A stretch of DNA of 64,000 nt from Vibrio gelatinilyticus (GTDB taxonomy: Bacteria > Pseudomonadota > Gammaproteobacteria > Enterobacterales > Vibrionaceae), in contig NZ_JAJNNZ010000015.1 in NCBI RefSeq assembly GCF_022836845.1, positions 1-64,000 on the forward strand, read 5' to 3'. The notes under the pieces are model-generated. The model was not told the origin of the DNA. It searched no databases and saw only the letters and a program-made list of their open reading frames with translations. This document shows, in pieces, positions 42,745 through 51,791 of the stretch. A program made the translations under genes and the position numbers. The number at the start of each line of letters is the position of its first letter. The first letter of the stretch is position 1.

Positions 42745-42849
42745 ACTCACGGGGTGCATCGGTTAATAGTTGAACCGAATAAGATGCTGAGAGCGAGAGT
42801 TTCGCAACCCGATGACCTGATCCAGATAATGCTGGCGTAGGGATAGAGT
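42745..42849 (+). ncRNA. TPP riboswitch (THI element) upstream of thiBPQ
   Basis: The conserved thi-box parts are all visible: ACGGGGTGC (42749-42757), GATGCTGAGAG (42783-42793), ACCCGATGACCTGATCCAG (42807-42825) and GATAATGCTGGCGTAGGGA (42825-42843). ACTC at 42745-42748 can pair with GAGT at 42846-42849 as the closing stem. It binds thiamine pyrophosphate and should lower thiBPQ expression when thiamine is ample. No clear U-tract terminator follows, so control is more likely at translation; AGAGTC at 42845 is complementary to GACTCT at 42909, next to the thiB start. Confidence 0.93.
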
Positions 42850-42914
42850 CAATCTGTTTTGCACTTCATTCTTCACGCTATCGGGATCTGATACAACGAC
42901 TAAGGATAGACTCT

Positions 42915-43913
42915 GTGAAGACACACCCATTACTTTCTTTTTGTGCACTGACCCTAGGGGCAAGTGCCACCGCTATCGCTGCACCGCAAACTTTGACGGT
43001 ATACACTTATAGCTCTTTCGCTTCTGACTGGGGTCCAGGACCTGCAATCGAGAAATCTTTTGAAGCGCAATGCGAGTGCGAACTTAACTTTGTTGCGCTT
43101 GATGACGGAGTGTCGATATTAAACCGCCTTCGCCTAGAGGGAGATTCGACCAAAGCTGACGTTGTATTAGGCCTGGATAACAGCCTTATTGTGGAAGCAA
43201 AAAAAACAGGGCTTCTTGCAAAGCATGCGGTCAAAACTGACGATATCCGTGTTCCCGGTGGATGGCATGATGACACCTTCATTCCTTTTGACTACGGCTA
43301 TTTTGCTTTTGTTTACAATAAAGAAAAAGTGGCTAATCCACCAACAAGTTTAAAAGAGTTAGTGGAGAGTCGAAATGATCTCAATATTATCTATCAAGAT
43401 CCGCGAACTTCAACGCCTGGCCAAGGTCTGTTGCTATGGATGAAGTCGGTTTTTGGTGAGCAATCGAGCGATGCATGGCAGCAGCTAGCGACAAAAACAG
43501 TGACGGTAACCAAAGGTTGGTCTGAAGCTTACTCGATGTTTTTGAAAGGTGAAGCCGATATGGTGCTGTCCTATACTACGTCGCCAGCTTACCATTTGAT
43601 TGCTGAGCAGGATGATAAGTTTGCCAGTGCAGACTTTTCTGAAGGTCACTACACTCAAATAGAAGTTGCTGCTAAAGTATCAACGACAAAGCAATCCGAT
43701 CTGGCTGATCAGTTTTTACAATTTGTGTTGAGCAAAGAGTTCCAATCGCAAATTCCTACAGGAAACTGGATGTACCCGGTAACCGATGTTGAGTTACCTG
43801 AAGGGTTTGGTAGCTTGTCTATTCCAGCCCAAGCCTTGTCGTTATCTCCAGATGAAGTCGCCAAAGGGCGCAAAGCCTGGATCCGTGAGTGGCAAGGTGC
43901 GCTTATTAACTAG
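42915..43913 (+). CDS. thiB: Thiamine ABC transporter substrate-binding protein
   Basis: The 332-residue protein starts with GTG, 7 bases after AAGGAT, and has a signal peptide (MKTHPLLSFCALTLGASATAIA|A). The mature part begins APQTLTVYTYSSFASDWGPG, typical of ThiB. It delivers thiamine or TPP to ThiP. The TPP riboswitch ends 65 bases upstream. Confidence 0.95.
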   Translation: MKTHPLLSFCALTLGASATAIAAPQTLTVYTYSSFASDWGPGPAIEKSFEAQCECELNFVALDDGVSILNRLRLEGDSTKADVVLGLDNSLIVEAKKTGLLAKHAVKTDDIRVPGGWHDDTFIPFDYGYFAFVYNKEKVANPPTSLKELVESRNDLNIIYQDPRTSTPGQGLLLWMKSVFGEQSSDAWQQLATKTVTVTKGWSEAYSMFLKGEADMVLSYTTSPAYHLIAEQDDKFASADFSEGHYTQIEVAAKVSTTKQSDLADQFLQFVLSKEFQSQIPTGNWMYPVTDVELPEGFGSLSIPAQALSLSPDEVAKGRKAWIREWQGALIN

Positions 43914-43934
43914 CGCCACCTTATTGGAATACTC

Positions 43935-43955
43935 AGGGCTGTCATTGGCAGCCCT
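43935..43955 (+). other. Intercistronic hairpin between thiB and thiP
   Basis: AGGGCTG and CAGCCCT form a 7-base stem with a 7-base loop, followed by TCTTATT. It may partly end or protect transcripts after thiB, favouring more ThiB than ThiP, as in many binding-protein operons. Confidence 0.5.
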
Positions 43956-43972
43956 TCTTATTAGGAGTCCAT

Positions 43973-45568
43973 GTGATTAAAACCCCTAAAGCGGGCATTG
44001 TGACCGTGACTGGTATCGCTATGTTTGTTTCTAGTGCGCTTTGGGCTTTGATGGGTTACGCCTCCGTTGGCGATGTCTTTAGCACTTTAAGTGACCCTTA
44101 TTACCTACATGTTACTCAGTTCAGCTTTTACCAAGCGACGGTGTCTACTGTGTTGAGTGTGGGCTTAGCCATCCCAGTGGCGCAGGCATTGTCGTGTCGC
44201 CACTTCCCCGGACGAGCCTTGTTTTTAAAATTCTGCGCATCTACTTTAGTGCTGCCCGTTCTCGTTGGGGTATTTGGCGTACTCGCTGTTTATGGCAACC
44301 AAGGTGTGCTAGCGAGTCTTGTCCACTATTGGGGAGGGGAGTGGTCTTTCTCCATTTACGGTCTTAACGGAATTTTGCTTGCACACGTGTTCTTTAATTT
44401 GCCATTCGCAACAAGATTACTGCTGCAAAGCATAGAAGGGATCCCTATGGAGCAGAGGCAATTGGCAAGTCACCTTGGAATGAATCGCTGGCAAGTTTTT
44501 CGGTTAATCGAATGGCCTCGCCTTCGCGAGCACCTTCCTCATATTGTTGGATTGGTGTTTATGCTTTGCTTTACGAGCTTCGCAACGGTAATGGCACTTG
44601 GGGGCGGCCCTAAGGCGACCACAATTGAGCTCGCTATCTATCAGGCAATTAAATTCGACTTTGATTTGCAAACAGGTGCGATTTTGGCGTTATGGCAAAT
44701 GGTTATTTGTGCGGGCTTGGTGTTGTTTATACACCGTTTCGCACGGCAAACGACCAGTAGCGTTACTCATCAAACTCAGCCCATGGTCAATTATCAAGAT
44801 AGCTTGCGGGCCAAGCTTTGGGATTGGTCGTGGATCGTATTGGCTATGCTGCTGGTAGCGCCACCGCTGGCCATGGTCTTGATATCAGGTCTCAATTCGA
44901 TTACCTGGCAGGTATTACAAGATAACAAATTCTGGCAAGCGTTGTTGTCTTCGCTACAGATCGCCACGATCTCAGCTAGTCTAGCGTTGTTGTGCGGGGT
45001 ATTGATCTTAAATTCCAGCCGCGCCCTGCGCCTGAAGCAGGCAAATAGAGTTGCAGAGCCGGTCGAGCTAATGGGAACCATTATTTTAGTGACACCTAGC
45101 CTGGTGGTTAGCACTGGGACGTTTTTATTGTTGCGACAGTTTACCGATGTATTTAGCCTAGCGCTGTTTGTGGTTATTGTGGTTAACGCACTGATGGCGC
45201 TGCCTTATGTGATTAAATCGCTAAATCAACCGATGCTACTGCATGCAAAACAATATCACCTTTTGTGGCAGTCGTTAGGCATGCGTGGCGTGCGGCGATT
45301 TCTATTAATGGAGTGGTATGCGCTCAGAATGCCACTCATCCACGCATTTTCAATCAGCTTTGTGCTGTCTATTGGCGATCTTACCGTGATTGCTTTGTTC
45401 GGTAGTCAAAACTTCAATACATTGCCATTGTATTTGTATCAGCTGTTGGGCAGTTATCAGATGGAGGCCGCTGCGGTGGTTTCACTGGTACTACTGCTCA
45501 TCAGTGTCGGGACATTTTCAATGTTGGAAAACATGCTAGCAAGAAGGGCGCAAGATGCTAAGACTTGA
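43973..45568 (+). CDS. thiP: Thiamine ABC transporter permease
   Basis: The 531-residue protein has about twelve membrane segments in two fused permease halves, each with an EAA loop (MNRWQVFRLIEWPRLREHLP near residue 170 and LGMRGVRRFLLMEWYALRMP near 440). It starts at GTG 43973, 5 bases after AGGAG. It overlaps thiQ by 14 bases. Confidence 0.95.
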   Translation: MIKTPKAGIVTVTGIAMFVSSALWALMGYASVGDVFSTLSDPYYLHVTQFSFYQATVSTVLSVGLAIPVAQALSCRHFPGRALFLKFCASTLVLPVLVGVFGVLAVYGNQGVLASLVHYWGGEWSFSIYGLNGILLAHVFFNLPFATRLLLQSIEGIPMEQRQLASHLGMNRWQVFRLIEWPRLREHLPHIVGLVFMLCFTSFATVMALGGGPKATTIELAIYQAIKFDFDLQTGAILALWQMVICAGLVLFIHRFARQTTSSVTHQTQPMVNYQDSLRAKLWDWSWIVLAMLLVAPPLAMVLISGLNSITWQVLQDNKFWQALLSSLQIATISASLALLCGVLILNSSRALRLKQANRVAEPVELMGTIILVTPSLVVSTGTFLLLRQFTDVFSLALFVVIVVNALMALPYVIKSLNQPMLLHAKQYHLLWQSLGMRGVRRFLLMEWYALRMPLIHAFSISFVLSIGDLTVIALFGSQNFNTLPLYLYQLLGSYQMEAAAVVSLVLLLISVGTFSMLENMLARRAQDAKT

Positions 45569-46259
45569 TCGTATTCAGTACTGTTATCAACAAGACGAAT
45601 TTGAGTTTTCTTTATCCGTTAAAGCGGGGGCAATCCTTGCAGTAATCGGTCCAAGCGGAGCTGGAAAATCGACGCTATTGAGTTTAGTTGCCGGCTTTTG
45701 TCAGCCGACTTCAGGAGACATTACCATCGCTGGGCAACCGATTTTGGCTATGGCGCCACATCAGCGTCCTGTGGCGATGCTATTTCAAGAATACAATCTG
45801 TTTGAACATTTAACGGTGGAGCAGAACATTGCTTTGGGATTGAACCCAGGGCTCCGCCTCAATAATGACCAATGGATGCAAGTGCAGCACGCTGCGAAGA
45901 AAGTGGGACTGGCCGAGCACCTAAAGCGTCTTCCTTCTCAGCTCTCTGGCGGTCAGAAACAACGGGTGGCGTTGGCTCGCTGCTTTGTTCAGCCTCATAA
46001 ATTGTGGTTGCTCGATGAGCCCTTTTCAGCACTTGACCCGATACTAAGAAAGGAAATGTTGACTGTGGTTCAGCAATTGGCTCAAGAGCAAGCGCTGACC
46101 ATTGTGATGGTGACCCACCACCTTAGTGATGCCAGAGCAATTGCGACCGACATCGCGTATCTAGCGAATGGAAAAGTGGAATACCAAGGGGCGGTAGAGG
46201 AGTTGGATGTGCAGCACCACAACGCGGAGCTTTGCCGCTTTGTGCGAGCTGCACACTAG
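45555..46259 (+). CDS. thiQ: Thiamine ABC transporter ATP-binding protein
   Basis: The 234-residue ATPase has Walker A GPSGAGKST (about residues 33-41), signature LSGGQKQRVALARC and Walker B LWLLDEPFSALDP. It drives ThiP. It overlaps the thiP 3' end, supporting a single thiBPQ transcript. Confidence 0.96.
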   Translation: MLRLDRIQYCYQQDEFEFSLSVKAGAILAVIGPSGAGKSTLLSLVAGFCQPTSGDITIAGQPILAMAPHQRPVAMLFQEYNLFEHLTVEQNIALGLNPGLRLNNDQWMQVQHAAKKVGLAEHLKRLPSQLSGGQKQRVALARCFVQPHKLWLLDEPFSALDPILRKEMLTVVQQLAQEQALTIVMVTHHLSDARAIATDIAYLANGKVEYQGAVEELDVQHHNAELCRFVRAAH

Positions 46260-46286
46260 AACAACAGGGTTAATATCCGGTGTTGG

Positions 46287-46814
46287 TTATATCTCTTGCT
46301 CTTCTTCGGTTTTCAATACCTGAAAAATCTCACGATAAGCTTTGGCAGGTTTATTCGCTTTTTTCTCTTTAGCAGCCTGACGTGCCAGCTGACGTAAGCG
46401 CTGTCTGTCAAGATTTGGGTATAGTTCAAGCGCATCGCTGATGGCTTGGTCGCCTTCATCGACAATGCGCTCACGAAGCACTTCTAGCTTATGCAGTGCT
46501 GCCGTTGCTTGTGAGTGCTTGTTTCGGACCTTGTCTAGCGCAGCCTGAATAGGTTCAGGATCAACGTTTCGCATGACTTTACCGATATATTGCAGTTGGC
46601 GACGCTTGGCTTCATTTTTAAAGCGTTGTGCATCTTTAATCGCTTCCCTTAGCTCGTCACTAAGAGGGAACTTTTCTAAAACAGCCGGCTTTAAGGCCAC
46701 TAGCTCTTCACCGAGCTTTTGCAGTTCTTCCATGTCATTCTTCATCTCGGTTCTACTAACCCAGATGATTTCTTCTTCTTCTTCCCATGGGGCTTTCTGA
46801 TTTTTACGGGCCAT
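46287..46814 (-). CDS. darP: Ribosome biogenesis factor DarP (YjgA)
   Basis: The 175-residue protein has an acidic-aromatic start (APWEEEEEIIWVSRTEMKND) and a helical basic body (KRRQLQYIGKVMRNVDPEPI), matching E. coli YjgA/DarP. DarP binds late 50S precursors and helps the peptidyl transferase centre mature. It is divergent from pmbA, as in E. coli. Confidence 0.93.
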   Translation of the reverse strand: MARKNQKAPWEEEEEIIWVSRTEMKNDMEELQKLGEELVALKPAVLEKFPLSDELREAIKDAQRFKNEAKRRQLQYIGKVMRNVDPEPIQAALDKVRNKHSQATAALHKLEVLRERIVDEGDQAISDALELYPNLDRQRLRQLARQAAKEKKANKPAKAYREIFQVLKTEEEQEI

Positions 46815-46932
46815 CTTTTTGCCTATATCACTATCTCATTACGAATATTGTCTATTTTAGCAAGAATTGTGGGGAGAAAGCGAAAACCTTGTTATCCTAA
46901 GTCATAATTAAATCAGAACAGCTAGATGGACT

Positions 46933-48276
46933 ATGGACGTAAAACAGCAAGTTGCTCAACAGAAAGTGGAGCTTGAAGCCGCCGTTGCAAAAGCGCTGGA
47001 GATGGCTTCTCTTAGTGCCGACGCTGCAGAAGTAGCAATTACTAAGAGTACAGGGCTCAGTGTTTCAACACGCATGTGTGAGGTCGAAAATGTCGAGTTT
47101 AATAGTGATGGTGCGCTGGGCATTACCGTTTATCGCGGCCAGAAGAAGGGCAGTGCTTCAACTTCTGACTTGAGTGAAAAAGCAATTGAACAAACGGTCG
47201 CTGCGGCACTGGACATCGCTCAATATACGTCTGAAGACCCATTCGCTGGACCTGCGCCGAAAGAATTAATGGTCAAAAGTGTCCCTGATTTGGATCTCTT
47301 TCATCCTGATGAACCTGATCCTGATAGCGCCGCTCAAAAAGCCATTGAAGCGGAACAAGCGGCTTTAGATTTTAGTGACCAAATAAAGCAAAGTGACGGT
47401 GCAAGCTATGATAGCCATTATGGCTTAAAGGTCTACGGCAATAGCCATGGTTTGCTGGTGAGCTACCCATCAAGTCGTCATAGCCTGAGTTGCAGTGTGA
47501 TCGGTGAAGATCGCGATGGCAATATGGAGCGTGATTATAGCTATACGCTTTCTCGTCATCGTGATGATCTTTGGGCTCCGGCGACTGTCGGTCAAATTGC
47601 AGCTCAGAAGACGGTCGAGCGTCTTAATCCGCATAAGTTAAAGACCGGTCAATACCCTGTGATGTTTGTTGCAGAAGTCGCAACAGGTTTACTGGGTCAC
47701 CTTGTTATGGCAATAAGCGGTGGCAACCTATATCGAAAATCTTCATTTTTACTCGATAAATTGGGTGAGAAAATCTTGCCGGATTGGTTCTCAATTGAAG
47801 AGAAACCTCATGTCCTGCGTGGCCTCGCGTCGAGCCCATTTGATAGTGAAGGGGTTCAAACCAAAGACATGTCGATTATTACTGATGGTAAGCTCGCGAC
47901 GTATTTGCTGACCAGTTATGCCGCAAGAAAACTGAACATGACTCCAACTGGGCATGCTGGTGGTATTCACAACTGGTATGTGGCGTCATCTGGGCAAAAC
48001 TTTGAACAAATGTTAGCTCAATTGGGTACGGGTTTACTCGTTACCGAAGTGATGGGGCAGGGCGTAAATATTGTTACGGGTGACTACTCTCGAGGCGCCG
48101 CTGGATTCTGGGTTGAAAATGGCCAGATTCAGTATCCGGTGTCAGAAATTACCATCGCAGGAAACCTTGAGACGATTTTTAAGAGTATTGTTGCCGTTGG
48201 CAGCGATGTGGAAACGCGATCGCAAATTCAGACGGGTTCGATTTTGATTGAGTCGTTGAAGGTGGCCGGAGATTAA
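46933..48276 (+). CDS. pmbA: Metalloprotease-like PmbA/TldE
   Basis: The 447-residue protein belongs to the TldD/PmbA family (RMCEVENVEFNSDGALGITV near residue 48; GQGVNIVTGDYSRGAAGFWV near the C-terminus). With TldD it forms a protease that matures microcins and degrades the antitoxin CcdA. PmbA subunits lack the HExxxH zinc motif; none is seen here. TldD is not in the window. A terminator follows. Confidence 0.95.
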   Translation: MDVKQQVAQQKVELEAAVAKALEMASLSADAAEVAITKSTGLSVSTRMCEVENVEFNSDGALGITVYRGQKKGSASTSDLSEKAIEQTVAAALDIAQYTSEDPFAGPAPKELMVKSVPDLDLFHPDEPDPDSAAQKAIEAEQAALDFSDQIKQSDGASYDSHYGLKVYGNSHGLLVSYPSSRHSLSCSVIGEDRDGNMERDYSYTLSRHRDDLWAPATVGQIAAQKTVERLNPHKLKTGQYPVMFVAEVATGLLGHLVMAISGGNLYRKSSFLLDKLGEKILPDWFSIEEKPHVLRGLASSPFDSEGVQTKDMSIITDGKLATYLLTSYAARKLNMTPTGHAGGIHNWYVASSGQNFEQMLAQLGTGLLVTEVMGQGVNIVTGDYSRGAAGFWVENGQIQYPVSEITIAGNLETIFKSIVAVGSDVETRSQIQTGSILIESLKVAGD

Positions 48277-48297
48277 CCGAGTGATCTTCTTTGCATA

Positions 48298-48333
48298 ATA
48301 AAAAACGCCACTTCGTTGAAGTGGCGTTTTTTT
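48298..48333. terminator. Bidirectional terminator between pmbA and mgtE
   Basis: AAAAACGCCACTTC, GTT and GAAGTGGCGTTTTTTT form an 11-base core stem flanked by A and T runs, so it can terminate in both directions. Confidence 0.92.
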
Positions 48334-48353
48334 GCGTCTTATTGCTAAATGCG

Positions 48354-49712
48354 TTAACTGATCATGATGGTAGCAAGCCCTAAAAATACCGATAGACCAA
48401 TGACATCGGTGATCGTTGTTAATGCCATGCCGCCCGCGAGAGCTGGATCGATATTGAGTTTCTTAAGCAAAATAGGGATGGTTACACCAGCAATCCCTGC
48501 AATCAGCAAGTTTGTGAGCATCGCCGCAGAAATGATGCCGCCGAGCATCCAATTGCCTTTCCATACTATGACGATACCGCCGATAATCGCAGCCCAAAGT
48601 ATACCGTTGAGTAGGCCGATGGCGGCCTCTTTGTAAAGCAGTTCTTTCTTGTTACTGTCACCGATATGACCGAGTGCCAGGCCTCGGATGACAAGTGCCA
48701 CGGTCTGATTACCGGCCACACCACCCATGGACGGCACGATGGTCATCAATACCGCGATCGCCGCCATTTGATCAAGAGTGGCTTCAAACATATTAGAGAC
48801 CGAAGCCGCGGCAAGGGCAGCCAATACATTGGCAGCTAACCAGATACTTCGGCGACGCGCTGATTTGACCACAGGGGCGAAGGTATCTTCATCGTCATCC
48901 ATACCCGCCATGCTCATCATCGAGTGCTCAGCATCTTCTCTGATGATATCAACAACGTCATCGATGGTGATACGACCCACGAGATGGTGTTCGCTATCCA
49001 CAACGGGAGCTGAAACCCAATCACGACGTTCGAACAAAGAAGCTACGTCTGAATCGCTGGTTTCGACGTGAATCGCTTCGTCGGCGTCATCCATCACATC
49101 ACAGACTTTAATGTCTGGTTGGGTAGTGAGAATCGTTGAAAGAGATAAATGACCGATAAGCATGCTTTCTTCATCGATGACGTAAAGCGCGTCAGTCGCC
49201 TCTGGCAACTCACCACGCATACGCAGGTAGCGTAACACTACGTCAACATCAACGTCACCACGAATAGTAATTACGTCGGTATTCATAATACCGCCGGCCG
49301 TGTCCTCTGGGTAGGAGAGCGCTGTTTCGACTCTGAGTCGGTCAGCGCTGTCCATTTGCGAGAGCACTTCACGAGAGACATCATCAGGCAAGCTACGCAG
49401 GACATAGGCCACGTCATCGGTGTCCATGCCTTCCGTTGCTTCTGCTAGCTTCTCCGGTGCCATTTTGGAAACGATGGCGTCTTTGACGTCCTCATTCAGT
49501 TCATCTAGGATTTCACCGTAATCTTCGGGATCGGTAAGTTGCCATAAAACTTCACGGCTTTTTCTTGGTGATGCTTCCAGGAGGTGGGCAATGTCTTCTG
49601 GCTCCATGTCTTGGAGCTGACGTCGAACATGCACGAAGCGACCGTTTTCGAGTGCTTCACTGACTTCTTGGAGGGTTTGGTGAGCTTGGTCGAATTCTAA
49701 TTGCTCTGCCAT
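48354..49712 (-). CDS. mgtE: Magnesium transporter MgtE
   Basis: The 452-residue protein has a cytoplasmic N-domain of helical repeats, two CBS domains (about residues 138-260: IMNTDVITIRGDVDVDVVLR and WVSAPVVDSEHHLVGRITID) and five C-terminal membrane helices with VPSMGGVAGNQ in the pore. It is a Mg2+ channel gated by cytoplasmic Mg2+. No leader riboswitch was seen in the 135 bases upstream. Confidence 0.96.
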   Translation of the reverse strand: MAEQLEFDQAHQTLQEVSEALENGRFVHVRRQLQDMEPEDIAHLLEASPRKSREVLWQLTDPEDYGEILDELNEDVKDAIVSKMAPEKLAEATEGMDTDDVAYVLRSLPDDVSREVLSQMDSADRLRVETALSYPEDTAGGIMNTDVITIRGDVDVDVVLRYLRMRGELPEATDALYVIDEESMLIGHLSLSTILTTQPDIKVCDVMDDADEAIHVETSDSDVASLFERRDWVSAPVVDSEHHLVGRITIDDVVDIIREDAEHSMMSMAGMDDDEDTFAPVVKSARRRSIWLAANVLAALAAASVSNMFEATLDQMAAIAVLMTIVPSMGGVAGNQTVALVIRGLALGHIGDSNKKELLYKEAAIGLLNGILWAAIIGGIVIVWKGNWMLGGIISAAMLTNLLIAGIAGVTIPILLKKLNIDPALAGGMALTTITDVIGLSVFLGLATIMIS

Positions 49713-49850
49713 TCATTCCCCCTAATCCTAAAACTGCTTTTAATATATTGAATGTTATCTTAATTCTAACGTGTAATTAATAATAACTTGTGAAAAGAGT
49801 GGAAAAATTCTCAATACTAGGAGTATAGAGCGTTAGAAAAGAGAAATGGA

Positions 49851-50126
49851 TTACTCATCTTCATCAAAACGATGTTCAATCAGTTCACAGACCGCATTGA
49901 TGGCTGGCTCTGCCTCACAACCCTCCACTTTAATGGTAATGGTTTCACCTTGGGCTGACTCGAGCATCAGTAGACCCATTACGCTATCGGCAGTGGCTTC
50001 TTTTTCTTCGTTATTGCGAACCGTGATGACAGCGTCAAAGCTTTGTGCGAGCTCAACCAGTTTGACGGCGGCACGGGCGTGTAAGCCCAGTCGGTTTTGA
50101 ATCAATACAGAACGAGAGATTTGCAC
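49851..50126 (-). CDS. ptsO: Phosphocarrier protein NPr
   Basis: The 91-residue HPr-like protein has the phospho-acceptor His16 in NRLGLHARAA. NPr passes phosphate to PtsN in the nitrogen PTS. I chose the GTG at 50126, 6 bases after AGGAG; the in-frame TTG at 50144 lies upstream of that site. Last gene of the rpoN cluster. Confidence 0.93.
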   Translation of the reverse strand: MQISRSVLIQNRLGLHARAAVKLVELAQSFDAVITVRNNEEKEATADSVMGLLMLESAQGETITIKVEGCEAEPAINAVCELIEHRFDEDE

Positions 50127-50146
50127 AAAAGGCTCCTGTGGCAAAG

Positions 50147-51007
50147 CTAGCTAGAATGGCGCTCTAGGGAAGCATGACGAATTTTGACTTGATGGCCGAG
50201 TTGTTGGAAGTATTCGCCAATTTGTTGCGTTAGATACACAGAGCGGTGCTTGCCGCCAGTACAGCCTATTGCCACCGTTAGATAGCTTCGGTTGTTTTTT
50301 TCTAACAAAGGCAACCAACGTTCGATAAAGTTTTGAATGTCGAGTTTAAGCTTGATGACATCTTGGTGGCTTTCCAGAAAAGACTTTATCGGAGCATCGA
50401 GTCCTGTTAACGGCCTGAGATCTGGCTGCCAATGCGGGTTAGGCAAAAAACGCACATCAAAAATATAGTCCGCATCGTGTGGTGCGCCGTACTTAAAGCC
50501 AAATGACTGAAAGACCATGACCAGATCGCGCTTTCCTTTCCCTTCGAGTTCGACGCGAATACGTTCGCTTAAATCATGGATTGACTGATTTGTGCTGTCG
50601 AGAATTAAGTCCGCTTCTTCTTTGATTGGGGTCAGTAACTGCCTTTCAAGGTCGATAGCCTGTTCTAGCGAGAGCTTTTCCTCACGCTGAGAAAGAGGGT
50701 GAATTCGACGAGTTTCACTATAGCGAGTGAGCAAAGTGTTTTTTTCTGCGTCAAGGAAAAGCAGTTTCAAGTCATGAGATTGAGCTAGCTCTTCGAGGCG
50801 CTTGGAAAGCAGGTTTAAATTATCTGGCAGGTTACGAATGTCTATACTGACGGCCACACTTTGCTGAGTGTTTTGAGTCGTAGCAACAAACTGTTCCAAT
50901 AAATCGACGGGCAAGTTGTCGACACAATAATACCCAGAATCCTCGAGGACTCGAAGTGCAACACTTTTTCCTGCGCCGGAATATCCGCTAACTACAACTA
51001 ATCGCAT
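50147..51007 (-). CDS. rapZ: RNase adapter protein RapZ
   Basis: The 286-residue protein has Walker A GYSGAGKS (residues 8-15) and the C-terminal RNA-binding stretch IGCTGGKHRSVYLTQQI. In E. coli it guides RNase E to the sRNA GlmZ and controls glucosamine-6-phosphate synthesis. Confidence 0.96.
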   Translation of the reverse strand: MRLVVVSGYSGAGKSVALRVLEDSGYYCVDNLPVDLLEQFVATTQNTQQSVAVSIDIRNLPDNLNLLSKRLEELAQSHDLKLLFLDAEKNTLLTRYSETRRIHPLSQREEKLSLEQAIDLERQLLTPIKEEADLILDSTNQSIHDLSERIRVELEGKGKRDLVMVFQSFGFKYGAPHDADYIFDVRFLPNPHWQPDLRPLTGLDAPIKSFLESHQDVIKLKLDIQNFIERWLPLLEKNNRSYLTVAIGCTGGKHRSVYLTQQIGEYFQQLGHQVKIRHASLERHSS

Positions 51008-51029
51008 GATGGCCCCTCAATAAATTCTG

Positions 51030-51476
51030 TTAATGATTGGTCATGATGTCGTAGAGCTCTTGGTCGCTTTGCGCGCTGCGGAGCTGTTTAAGGATGCTTT
51101 TGTCATTAAGCCTTTCAGCCATGCAAGACAACGTTTTAAGGTGTTCTTTACATTGAGCATCTGGAACCAAAAGGGCAAATAATAGATCGACAGGGCGGTT
51201 ATCGATGGCATCAAATTCGATGGGTTGTTGACATTGCAAAAGCACGGCGATGGCTTTATCACTAGATTGCATACGAGCATGAGGAATCGCAATACCGTTA
51301 CCGATACCCGTACTGCCTACTTTTTCACGGCCTAGCATACATTCAAACAATTCAGTTGAACTTTGGTTAGTGTGCTCGGCGGCGATTTCACTGATAAGCT
51401 CAAGTGCTCGTTTTTTACTTGTGCATTGGACTGCACTTTTGGTGCAGTCCAATGATAATACTTCACTTAATTGCAT
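51030..51476 (-). CDS. ptsN: PTS nitrogen regulatory protein EIIA-Ntr
   Basis: The 148-residue EIIA domain protein has the active-site His66 in GIGNGIAIPHARMQ. It regulates potassium transport and other targets according to its phosphorylation. It follows hpf by 2 bases. Confidence 0.96.
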   Translation of the reverse strand: MQLSEVLSLDCTKSAVQCTSKKRALELISEIAAEHTNQSSTELFECMLGREKVGSTGIGNGIAIPHARMQSSDKAIAVLLQCQQPIEFDAIDNRPVDLLFALLVPDAQCKEHLKTLSCMAERLNDKSILKQLRSAQSDQELYDIMTNH

Positions 51477-51478
51477 TT

Positions 51479-51766
51479 TTAGTGGCTACTTAGTTTTTCT
51501 TTGTGCTTATTGAGCTGTCTGACAAGTTTGTCTACTAGAGAGTCAATGGCAGCATACATGTTTTCATCATTGGCGGTCGCGTGGATCTCACCTTGACTTA
51601 CGTGGAGGGTAGCTTCTGCTATTTGGTTTAGTTTTTCAACTTTTAAAATAACGTGAACGTTGCTGATGTGATCAAAAAAGCGCTCAAGTTTTTGGAATTT
51701 ACTGTGAACATAGTCTTGCATTGACTCAGTTAGATCGACGTGATGGCCTTTAATTTGAATTTGCAT
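51479..51766 (-). CDS. hpf: Ribosome hibernation promoting factor HPF (short form)
   Basis: The 95-residue protein (MQIQIKGHHVDLTESMQDYV) equals the short E. coli HPF in length. It helps form inactive 100S ribosomes in stationary phase. AAGGAAAG precedes the ATG at 51766; the longer in-frame start at 51826 would overlap rpoN and is not conserved. Confidence 0.95.
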   Translation of the reverse strand: MQIQIKGHHVDLTESMQDYVHSKFQKLERFFDHISNVHVILKVEKLNQIAEATLHVSQGEIHATANDENMYAAIDSLVDKLVRQLNKHKEKLSSH

Positions 51767-51791
51767 AGACTTTCCTTCTAGGTTGTTGGCC

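Noticed and set aside
49713..49850. Possible Mg2+ riboswitch upstream of mgtE
   Set aside because: No recognised M-box or extended structured leader is visible in this 138-base gap.
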